Shown one piece after another: positions 23,786 to 34,579 of a DNA stretch of 64,000 nucleotides. Position 1 is the stretch's first letter. Every line of letters begins with the position of its first letter. The translations under genes were made by a program, and so were the position numbers. Under the pieces are notes generated by a model. That model was not told the DNA's origin and ran no database searches. It saw only the letters and a list, made by a program, of their open reading frames with translations. This stretch comes from Pelodera strongyloides (Eukaryota > Nematoda > Chromadorea > Rhabditida > Rhabditidae). The stretch spans positions 124,001 through 188,000 of the forward strand of contig JAANDG010000024.1 in NCBI GenBank assembly GCA_036852015.1, in the 5' to 3' direction.

Positions 23786-23858
23786 CTTCATATTTTTTTT
23801 AATAAAGGATAGAAATTTTTATTTTAAAACCAGGGGTACCACCTCAATTCAGATCTTT

Positions 23859-26800
23859 TTACAACCACCAGTTCCGACTGGAATCGTCGAACTCAGGTCG
23901 TTCTGGTAGTATGCTAGGCTTCAACAACTTGCCCACCTTATTCTTTCCTCCCTCGACTACAGTCACTTTCGTTGTTCCATTCTCACTGTCGATCACTTCT
24001 TCAATATATTCAACAACTTCCACGGGCTGAAGAGATGTTTACAGTATACAACAACAGTATTCAACAAATACTAGGGCCACGTATACGGTACTATTTGATC
24101 CGCGATCGATTATTTTAGTAATGCAAAAGCAAATGCTAGGCTGGTATCTTCTAAGCTGATTGTGAGGCATACAACTATACTAAAGTACAACTATGTACGT
24201 CAAAATCCAATCTAGTTTGCCGTCTGTATAATACTATGTCCAGAGGGCCGTTTGCCTCATTTCTACCTGAACAAGGGAATATACAATGCCTCTATCTGGT
24301 CGGTTACCTGTTCCCCAGTTCCATCATCGGGTACCTCCACATATTCAATAATTTCGTCCTTCAGAGATATGGTAATCGGAGCTGGAATTCAACTAACATA
24401 ACGCATGAAACGTAAAAAAATGTATCGAGCAAAGTTACGGTGCAAGTTGGTTTTATCAAAAGTAATTATTCAACCATGAACAGGTTATTGACAAAAAAAT
24501 AAGCGTAATAATTCATACTGTCTCTAAACATTAATTTTAGTCCGAAACAGTCAGTAAATTGGAACGGCATCTGCGAAACTGTATAAAACTTGCCTTTGGT
24601 CGAGGTAGTCAGTGTCTCTGTCGTACTCGGAACATCTCTTGTTGTTGATTTGTGCTTGCGACTCGTCGTTATCTATTAAAAATATAATTATGCATTTTAA
24701 TTAAGATACATCCTTAAAAACTCCAATAAACCATATTATTAACTCCCACCCTTGTTGTTGTCGCTGTGCTTGTACGTGGTGATGTTTCCTCCACAATGGT
24801 GTCTGTACCCTCACCCAAATCTTCGTTTGTTACTGATGTATTTTCTTCTTCGACTGGAGGAACGGTAGTAGTCTTGCTATTGTTTCTTGTCCTGTAATAT
24901 TTCTGATTGAAATCGGGCCTACAGTATTAGCGCTGAGTAATTTCATAGATAATACGTTAAAAAGTGCGGACATTCGAAAATTCGAAAGAAATTCGTAAAT
25001 ACTAATGAACTACACTAACCTGGAGACACGGCGTGCATATGGTGATCGTGTCGGAGTTGTTCTACGGAATGATTTGGTTGTTGCCTGAATTTGTAATAAC
25101 AGAAATAACACCTTGCACAAGTTTCTGCTTAATTATAAAAAATCTCGCTTTTGCCAGATGCTATAGATTGAGCCTTTGTAAAATTAAGCTCATCCAAACA
25201 TTGTAAGTGAAGTAAAAACAGCCAATAACAAGTAAAACAGATGCGCAGATAAATATTTTACTTCCCAACCTGCGTCTTCTCCGTGGTAATGGTGGGTTGC
25301 ACAGGATCTTCCTCCTCACTAACGTCGATCAGCTTAACACTGTCCTCATTCACTGCAGGGATCTCCTCTTCCTTGATGGCTGCAATTTCTAAATATGGAA
25401 TTCGTTATGGAGGCAGCTGTGTCATGGAAAGCAACCCAGTAGATACGTTTGAAAGTGGTAAAATTAAAGGTCAGGCTCACGACAATCTTATTTGTCTAGA
25501 AAATACTATAAGATTATGCTGCTGCACGAGAAATTCACAGCTTGTGATAGTAAACGAAGGTTTCCACCTTGACTGTCAAGAGTAAGATAGTGATTTAAAA
25601 GTGAATGAGCATGAGCTTTTTTGTTATTTGTGTAGATATAGTGCTATTGTTTATCTTCTCACCTTTCTCTCCTCCAGTCTCACTAATTTCCACGTCTGTT
25701 CCGTCTTCTAGTGAATCCGTATCGTCCATGCCGTCCACGGGCTGACAACATTTTCGTAAGTACATTGTGTTTAAAGCGGTGTAACAACGGGTTTTTGAGA
25801 CGTATCTTGGACAATGCATTATCTTTATCATGCGTTGCACAAATAACTGAGATCAGAATAAAAAAAAAATCGCGTAGTATCGAGCGGCTACTTACACACA
25901 CTCCGTGGGAATACAGCATCCGTATCAACGTTCTAACTGGACTATTACAGTGTTTAAGTTTTGGCTTCCGGTTCAACACTACTGAATGACCCAATGACAT
26001 CAAAGAACGAGTCCGTTCGGTAAATTACGTGCAGAAAAAGATCTATGTATGGCTTCCTTTTCTGTAACGTATTTTTCAACGAAAACTAAACTGACTAACC
26101 TTATTCCTGTTTCTAAATATCACTGGTTTTCTGCTGACTGTAGTAGAACGGGAATGCTCAGGTGCAGTAGTCTTCGTCTCATCCACTGTTGTGGATTCCA
26201 TTTCAGTCGAAGTAGTCTGCATTCTGGAATAGCTCCTCTGTACAATCGTAATAGCCCCTGTTAACCACTGTAAGATACAGACACAAGAAAAATCTAGGCG
26301 CCTTTTCCCCATTAAACACTAGTTGAAAATTCAGATACGAGCGTTTATTAGGAATTGCCATCCGTATAGGGCATTGAAAACTGTCGGGCCTCATGCAACA
26401 TGATCAAAAGCCTACTCAGTAGTCGTTGTGATTTCTTCTGTAGTTGTTGTCTCTACTTCAGGCTCTTCTTTTTCTGAAGTTGTCACTGTGTCAGGTGCTC
26501 TCGTAGTCTCTGGTTCAGGTTTCATTGTTGTGGTCACTACTTCCACCATATCCTCGTTTAATTCCTCTTTCATGACTTCATGTGCAGGCTCGGGCTATCA
26601 AAGAAAACATATAGATAAAGGTTAAGGTTAAAGCAGGGACTATCCTTCAGCTTTAACCTTTGAACCGAACATTGCAAACTTTTCTCTATTGAATTCTGCA
26701 TAGTTCGGACGGAAGGTTGCATGCTTGCAATATGGTGGAGAAACGATGCGTAAATTAGACATAGAATATTGACATGGCGTAAGATCGAAGAGTAAATTAA

Positions 26801-27025
26801 TATGTGCAATTAGGCTATAAACCGTTAGTAAACGAGAACAAGAGTGATGAAATGCACTCATTTTACCTCGTTCTTTTCTTGAGGTGGTTCTTGCTCTTCG
26901 TTCGGTACAATATCCTCAACTACCGTAGTCGCCTCAGTGGTAGTGCTAGTGCTGGTTGAAATGGTGGTCGACACTGTGGTAAATTTACGTTTTGGTGCAA
27001 GCGACGGACTTGTAGTGAAGAAAAA
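23859..27025 (-). CDS. Thr/Glu-rich exons: tail of the EF-hand gene or a separate gene
   Basis: Ten exons agree in phase: 26867-27025, 26416-26594, 26100-26223, 25663-25741, 25270-25388, 25020-25084, 24750-24891, 24594-24672 (GC donor), 24308-24381, 23859-24026. They encode a low-complexity Thr, Glu, Ser and Val-rich protein (FTTVSTTISTSTSTTTEATT, VEVVTTTMKPEPETT, TSRKHKSTTRDVPSTT) without domains, probably an O-glycosylated or disordered extracellular stalk. The stop TAA at 23859 is followed about 37 bases later by AATAAA. No start or signal peptide was found upstream of 27025; its acceptor is phase 0 and matches an unused donor after the EF-hand repeats (28337), so I favour one gene. Confidence 0.7.
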
Positions 27026-27053
27026 CTGAAAACGATGTTAATTTTCAATGCTT

Positions 27054-27231
27054 ATAGCGAAATAGCGGCCGGTTTTTGAAACGCATCTAGTACACCAGCA
27101 TTATTATGCAGCTGATGCAAACGACCATACATTAGAACAAAAAATCGAGCTAAATTCGAACAAATTAGCGTAAATATGTAAGAACTCAGTTGTCCACGAT
27201 GCGTTTCAAAACCGGACGATATTTAGCTTTA
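27054..27231. mobile_element. TTAAAGCG-type MITE, about 178 bp
   Basis: Left end AGCGAAATAGCGGCCGGTTT...GAAACGCATC is complemented by the right end GATGCGTTTCAAAACCGG...TTTAGCTTTAA, giving terminal inverted repeats of about 35 bp. The right end carries TTAA; the left has TTAT. Non-coding, in the intron before the first Thr-rich exon. Confidence 0.75.
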
Positions 27232-28029
27232 AAAATAGCTGGAGGTTTGTATTGTTGGCTTAGACTTGTGACAAGTAATTATGACAATTCCGCGTTATCT
27301 GAAAATATTGTGCCAGCAAATGTACTTCTTTGCTCAAAGATTTCCATATAAACAGATTTAGTTCAGAGTGTAGCCTGAACTCCAAAACGTTACCGTTTCA
27401 CACTGTTATCGTAACTTCAAACCGTTACCATTTCACTCCGTTAGGTAGCTTCTCATTCAAATTAGTGAGTTAGTCCCTTCACCACTTCCCTAATTGCAAT
27501 CCAGTTAGCAGGTGCAATACGAATATTACCTGTACAATGTTGCAAAATAGCAACAAAACCCACACTTACTAAATACATAACATGAAAAACACCAGACCCA
27601 AAAAAAGCGGAAACTTTATTCGTCAAAAGTTCATTTGATTATCAAGTACGCGGCAAGATTTCAGTAGTTTCGTTCATTATATGTACACTCAAAGTCAACA
27701 AAAAATAGAAGAAATAATTACTTGAAAACTGGCTCTTCATATTAAAATAACTTTCTTAAAAAAGTGACGAAGACAAGAGATTCAACGGAGGGTGAGATAG
27801 GATATGTGCGAAGAAGTAAATTGTAACATTTAATTTTAATAAGAATCTATCTAGTATTGCACTCACGAGCAGAAATATTAATAAAGGAAAAAAAACTATG
27901 CATGAAAAGCAAGCCAAAGAGCATGTTGAACAAGCTTGGGATGCTGTTAATATAGTCAAACGGCATTCGGGTTATATAATGGAAATCATGCAGGAAGAAA
28001 CAAAGCCTATGCCATAAAATATTAATCAC

Positions 28030-28200
28030 CGACACATCACTAATAAATGCTGATGCAACATCGGTATATCGCGAAGGAAACGCTGTTGCCGGCGATAAAA
28101 CGCTAACGAAATGCTAATGCTTTGTTGGTTGCTGACAGAAAGCTAACGCGTTGCTGACGTTTCGCTGACAAACCGCTGATGTGTATGCTGCGCGAAAACT
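28030..28200. repeat. Degenerate short repeat around GCTGACG/GCTAACG
   Basis: About ten irregular occurrences of GCTAACG, GCTGACG or GCTGATG within 170 bases, including a TTGCCGGCG core. It follows the TAA at 28262 on the minus strand. Possibly a decayed repeat; no function assigned. Confidence 0.4.
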
Positions 28201-28261
28201 GTTATCAAACTAATTTCTGACAAGTACAAAAGTCAATTCGTTTGGTTGTTCCGCACAGAAA

Positions 28262-31200
28262 TTACCAACGATGTGGCTTATATGGTTTAAATGCGCGAGT
28301 TTTGTTGGACGAAATCTTTGAAGCACGAGCCCTTACTTCCTCTGCGGGCAACTGTCCGGCATCTCTTTCAGCGACGTAACGGCGAATCTCGTGGCTAAAA
28401 AGTGAAACTTAAGTTAAATACGTATCTTGGATAAAAGGGAACCTGATAAATACGTAACTCCCTCTCTCTCTTAAATTATCTTTCTTTTTATATTCTTCAA
28501 AGACTCTTCTTTATTTGATTCGATTCTCCGTCTCCCTTTCTCTCCATATGTTTCATTATCACCATGCGCACACCCTCCATTCAATAACAAATACTAATTT
28601 AGTTCATTTGATAGTAAATTTCGTACCGGAAGTCGACAATCTCCGCGGGAATCAAATCACCACTCTGATCAACATCGACCTAGAAAGTAACGAGGAATAA
28701 AAGACTCTGTATGCTTACACTGCAAAATGCTTGGTCAAGGAAGAGGTCTGAAACTGTGAAACAGGTGCAGATTTGTTAGGGACATAGTTGATGATGAATA
28801 TGTAAAGTTAACCTTATCAAAGAAAACGCGTGTAGCATCGGGCTGGACACGGTACTTGGCGGCGATCAGGTCCACCAGCTCATCAAGGGTCACCACACTG
28901 TCGCGGTTGTTGTCAAACTCCTGGAATTCGACTTATTTCTTACTCGTATTTGAAAAGCGAGAAATACTGGCATATCAGCGAATCTATTGTCCTAAAGTTA
29001 TGAATAAATACCACTCTTACCAGGTTGTTGCAAATAAAGATATTATACCTTGAAATGATCGGTGGCAAATTTGATAGCCGACAAACGAACGAGGCGAATG
29101 AAATCGGCTAGCTCGACTTTGTCCAATTTACCGGATTTGTTCTGAAAAAAAAGTTTAAATCTTTAAATGTTTATGAGACTCTTAGAAAAATCTTAGAAAG
29201 AAAGTGATTCAGTTGCTTTGCGCATAGACCTTAGAAAGAGTAACTCTTGCATCAAGCTGTGAATATTAAAAAGCTAAGCGGGTTCTTATTGTTAGCGCTC
29301 TTAACTATTGTGCTTATTGTTAGCGCTATTAGCTGCCGAGCACTAGCAACTTGGTAGCACAAAATACTTTTTGTCATTTTTCATCGTCGTTGGCCCGTCT
29401 ATTCAATAGCTTGAAACAATGATGTATTACGATGTGAAATAGACAAGTGCTCAGTGAAATAAACAAGAAAATTATGAAATTCTTTATGAAATTATGAAAC
29501 TAAGGAGCAACCTGATCAGCGATATTGAACAGAGCGTGCGTCTCCGCGGGATCCATATCATCTTCTCTCATTGTCTTATCTTCGGCTTCAGAACGGGCTA
29601 CGAGGTCGTCGCCGTCGGTGTCGATTTCCTAAAAGATTATCAATGTTGCGCACTCCAGTCAAACCATGCAACGACTTTTTTACGTACGATTCAAGAGCGG
29701 GTATTTTTACTCAAAAAGTTGTAGGCAAAATGTTCTGGGCATTAAGTAGTAAGCATAGTTATTTCCTTTTTAACTTTGACTGTTTTGTAGTAATGTTTGT
29801 TTCATGCGTAAAAAATACTTCAGGGTTTTTTTTTCCAAGTTCAACCCTATAAATAAGTCATCTTTAAGAAAACAATCGTAGTTGTATCACTATTTTTTTT
29901 CTCTAATTGACGAATGAGTGGAAAGTCTCAACCACTAACCTTCAATATCTTTAGCGCGTCTTTAACTGCTCTACTTCTGATGACCGATCGGAATCCTGCA
30001 AACTCGACTGCGTCCAGTTGTCCGTCTTCGTTCTCGTCTGCTTGAGCAAAGAATGGACCGAGAACCTGGAAGAATACGTTTCAAAGATTAGTTAAATAAA
30101 TACGATTCACAAGTGTTTTTACGATTTGTGTGCGAAGAAAATAAAAAGTATCATTCAGGTACAATATGAACTGGTCTCATTATAGGATCAGCTTCAGTAA
30201 ACATTTCTGCATCTCCTAAGTTAAAAGGATACATTAAAGCTAAAACAAAAAATAATAATAATATCCATGTTCACTTTTTCTTCTCCGCCGAATTACAATT
30301 TGAAATTATTTACGGTTTATTATGTTAATTATTAGTTACCAGTCGGCTAAAGTGCTAAAGCCGCCTGGGGCGACTTTATATTGTTCGAAATAGGACTGTA
30401 TATTTATATGGAACTCCCGAAACGTATCATGGTTTTATTGAATAATGCGCAAAAACTTGTATTGAATAATGCGCAAAAACGTTGAAGACGCCCGAATCCT
30501 TACTTATACCAAATCCCTGAAACGTAGATTTTCGTTCGTAACGTGCACGTCGCAACCAAATAAACGAATTTAGTTCATTTATAGGATAAGAAATAAGATT
30601 ATTCTACGTATGGTTTCCTTATATCATTGGTATGGAAACGCAGTTTCGTGTTTGTTTTGCGCATTTTGACAGCTTAAATATTTGCTTTAAAAACATTTGT
30701 GGTTTATTATCTTTATTATTAGTAATTATTCTTCCGGTTGTTTCATCATGTAGCTCCGCCTAATCTCCTATTCAGTCTTTCAACCTACTCCGGAAAGGGT
30801 AACTTGCTATTGTAATTATAATCTCTGTAAAGTTTACTTTCTTGCTCATATAATCAAGAAAATATGCTCGACACATAACGGACTAGGCTTTGTTTTAAAG
30901 CATATGGTATTAGAGAAAGTGTTCCTTTGCTAACAAGAACTGTTTCCATAAAAAGCACCGACATCAAAATAATCAGTGGTATGGTACAGGAACACGCTGA
31001 GAATCCTCATTTCCATGTTTTATATGCAAATGTGTGTTCCGTTTTGTGCCTTTCCACCATGTGTTATACCACATTAATTTTGCCAGAAGCTGCTACTCAC
31101 TCTCTCATCAAATCCATAGTGTTCAAAGGCGATTCTCCGTGCCTCATCCATTGTAAGAGTGCCTGAACCGTCCACGTCGACGACCTTCAAGAAGAATGAA

Positions 31201-33074
31201 TATTATTTATTATTTCAAGAAATAAAAGGAAAAGAACTCTAATAATGATATACAAATGCAATTGTCTATCATTGACACCTCGTACAAATGCCAACATAGT
31301 TTATTATGTAATAAAGCAGGTGTATGATATTTGTAGCATACGGGATTTTCGGAAAGTTCGTGTTATTGGGCTTGAGCTACAGAAAGAAGCTAACACGGAG
31401 ATAGAAGTATGTACTTTAGGTACAATACCAGTGGTATATAACTGTGTTCGCGTCGAAAAATGGTTCAGGTACATTCGCATATTTGCTGGGTATACACACT
31501 GAATAAAGTTGGAGTCCAAGCGGCAACCATACGGCGGGCAACTTGCAAGCCAGAGACCAAAGGCGGGCCACTTTTTTCCACGCCGCACACAGGCCGTAAG
31601 GTTGCCGGTTGCACGCCAAGCTTCACTTTGCAAGCACAAGCATGAGTACTTGGTTGCTAAGCTGATCATTAAGCCCTCACCTTCAGCGCTTTCCTAGACG
31701 TGTCGACAGCCCGCGCTCTGATAATTCTTTCAAAATCGGCAAATTCTGGGGCGTTTAGTTCTCCATCGCCATTATCGTCGACGGAGAGTAACATTTGATT
31801 TACATCGCCTGCACCAATGCCTTCCTAGAATATAGTTGGGATGAAAAAGGCTAGAACAGTTCTAACCACACAGGAAAATGAAATAATTGCCGAATCAAAA
31901 TGTTTGTTACCGACAAACTATCTGAAGACTGTTTCGTGACCAGTTCGTGATCATTTGGTGGCCCGTTTATGACGGTTTTTGATTAAACTTGAACACCAGT
32001 TGGTCGGAAAGAGGCAACCAATTGGGTTGGCCAACGGAAAAAAAGTAAATGGGTGCCGAATGGGCGCACCCTTTTCCTACGCTAGACATGTGGTACAACT
32101 ACTAAAAATACCGATTAACCATTAACTCAAACCTAACGACCTGTCTTTAGAAATTCGCCGCTATAAGAAAACAACGCATTCTATGCATAGCATAAGTGTT
32201 CTTTGTTCTGAAGAAGATTGTTCTTATGTTTGTAGGAATCGATCCCTACAGAAGCGCCTCACAATCAGACACTCAGCCAAAGTTAATTAGTGGGCTCATT
32301 ATCTGCACCTGTTCGAAGGCAATTGCTTGTGCCTCATCACGTGAAATATGTCCATCTCCGTTGGTGTCAGCGGTCTGAACTCGAATATATTAGTTGTGAA
32401 TGATCAGATGCTAAACTAACGTCAAGCTTTGTTCACTTAAGACTGAGCTTGAGAAAAGTCGCTTTTCTGAGGTAATTCATTGCGCGAATGATGAAGTACT
32501 GCTTGAAAAGCTGTGCTTTAACTACGAGGCGGTTTAAAACCATACTATTACTTTCAAGGTCGATGTACCTTCATAATCTGTCTAGCCAGTCGGATGGTCA
32601 TCCCCCGGATTCTTCTGCGGAGTTTTGAGAACTGTGATGCATCCATCCCTGCGTTTGTATCCGGAACAACCTAATTGTTTACTGGATAAGACGTTAAATT
32701 GTTATATTTTCTGAAGCATTCTTTATTGAAATATGTTTTCCTTATGATTTTATGCTGTAAGTTTCCAGCTCAAAGTAGGAAAACATATTCTGAAAAAAAA
32801 CATTATTATCTGCACGGAGAAACGCTACGTTACGAAGATATAACGCAGAAGCAGAAGTTACAAAATAGAGGCAAATGTTTTTCCTTTCATCGAATTAGGT
32901 TGGTACAAGGGGCGTACCAATTTCCACACTCTCTCCACATCTCTCGATCCGATACCATATTCCTTGAGCATATAGGCCTGAGCTTCAGGCAGGGACAGCA
33001 TTTTATTGTGGTCCGAGTCCACGCTCTAAATTATTTTATGTAATGAAAAATAACGTGACAAGGTAAAGAGAGGG

Positions 33075-33147
<73 letters not shown>

Positions 33148-34291
33148 TGGAGTGAGGAAGGGAGATAGATAGAGAGGAGGTAATTAGAGGTAAGGGGGAC
33201 GAGAGAATGACAAACGAGATGCATGTCATACCTGCATATATCTGAGCGCAGCATTCTCAGCTTTAGCCAGTACCAAAGGTCTGATATCGTTGAATTCTTG
33301 TGAGTCCAGGTAGTTGTCCTTATTTCCATCAACCTGCAACAATGTTTACACATTACACAGTAAAACGGCCCGAACCACAGCAAAACCATCTTCAGCCGGT
33401 CACCAAATGGTTTCACTAATAAATGAAAAAAAAAACGTTTGGTAACCACGTGCTGACCATTTGAGAACGGTTTTTGAGAAAACTTGGTCACGCAAGGCCT
33501 TTAAGTGGTCACTGAGTGGCTTAGCCCGCCAAAAAAACGCTAACTGCTGTCAAATGGTGGCCTATGTTTCATTATGTATTATAAAAAAAGAATTTGAGTA
33601 TTCAGTGAGTTACATCTGAAGTAAACCTATGCTTTACTATGCTTTCAATTAGGCTTAGGCGTAGGTTAAGTGTCACTAACAGGTACTAGTAGAACCACAA
33701 CAGAAGCAATTATATCCTCAATGAAACATACTTGCTTGAATAGCCCCTCCACTACTGATCCGCTAAGGCCGTGATGGACAAATGCGGCATATTGGACCTG
33801 AAAAGGGTGAAAAGGTGAAGGGCTATTGAAATTATCGACATATACATTTACACAGCGTTTGTCACAATCGTCACATACATCACATCATGTGTATAGAGAC
33901 ATTTAATCTTTATTATTGTTCTTTCTTGCAGATTTCTCGTAGTCCCCCAAGTTTCTAAGTAAGTTATTTTTAAAATTTAATTTAATGACCTGAGCCATAG
34001 CCCGAAGATTTTTTCAATCTGGACAGAGCAATTTTCAATATGGTGCTTGTCGCCTAATGCTCAGTACCCCTGGGAACAAGTCATAAGCTTGGAAACCTTG
34101 CATTGAATAATTATTGAATAACAAGCACGTTCGTGTAGTGTAAAAAAAATAGTATTTATTATATTAAATCATTATGTTGAGCTTTTGTCAATTTACCTCA
34201 GGCAGTGAGAGAGCTCCATCCCCATTCAAATCCACATTCTTGTCGACGGGAGGGAGATCGGGGTTGATAATTGGGCTAGTTGACGAGGTAC
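28262..34291 (-). CDS. EF-hand repeat exons: six 70-residue repeats, twelve calcium loops
   Basis: Exons: 34197-34291, 33732-33797, 33232-33333, 32918-33025, 32569-32670, 32309-32374, 31681-31824, 31101-31184, 29940-30065, 29512-29628, 29049-29141, 28813-28920, 28627-28679, 28262-28394. All junctions agree in phase. The protein is six contiguous repeats of exactly 70 residues, each with two EF-hand loops. Canonical loops include [48 protein letters not shown] and [12 protein letters not shown]; loop 4 ([11 protein letters not shown]) looks degenerate. The last exon ends [11 protein letters not shown] and TAA, but it also holds a good donor (GAGGAA|GTAAGG at 28337) right after repeat 6. The role is probably calcium binding in the secretory pathway or outside the cell; no named family beyond EF-hand is claimed. 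Confidence 0.85.
30339..30560 (-). repeat. Dispersed TATA-motif repeat, probable partial copy D
   Basis: Begins CCAGTCGGCTAAAGTGCTAAAGCCGCCTGG, resembling the reversed 3' hairpin end of the copies at 46211 and 50309; the TATA part is not clearly conserved. It lies in the intron between EF-hand exons 31101-31184 and 29940-30065. Confidence 0.4.
31900..32050. repeat. Repeat shared by two introns of the EF-hand gene
   Basis: GTGATCATTTGGTGGCC, GACGGTTTTTGATTAAACTTG and related words recur in 33390-33545 (GAACGGTTTTTGAGAAAACTTGG, AAGTGGTCACTGAGTGG). The two copies are diverged and intronic. Type unknown. Confidence 0.45.
33067..33147. repeat. (GA)n microsatellite in an intron of the EF-hand gene
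   Basis: Nearly pure GA repeat of about 75 bases, between coding exons 32918-33025 and 33232-33333. Confidence 0.9.
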
Positions 34292-34579
34292 CTATGAAAA
34301 ATAAGTTAAAGCGGTACTACCCTTGATTTGTGAAAAGAACAGTATCATTCCCGTGCTTGTAAATGCAAATTACGCGTCCCATAATAAGTCTGATATGCAG
34401 ATAATGACACTAGATTTGCCCGACAGGCTTCAAACCACTTGCATACCGCTTTGACTCGATCAGAGTTGCAACCACAAGTAATTATGTATTATTTTCAGTA
34501 CTTGGGATAATTGGTAACTCAAGTACTAAGCGGTGAAGTAACGATAAAGTGCAACAAACACAGCGACAACACATCCTAC

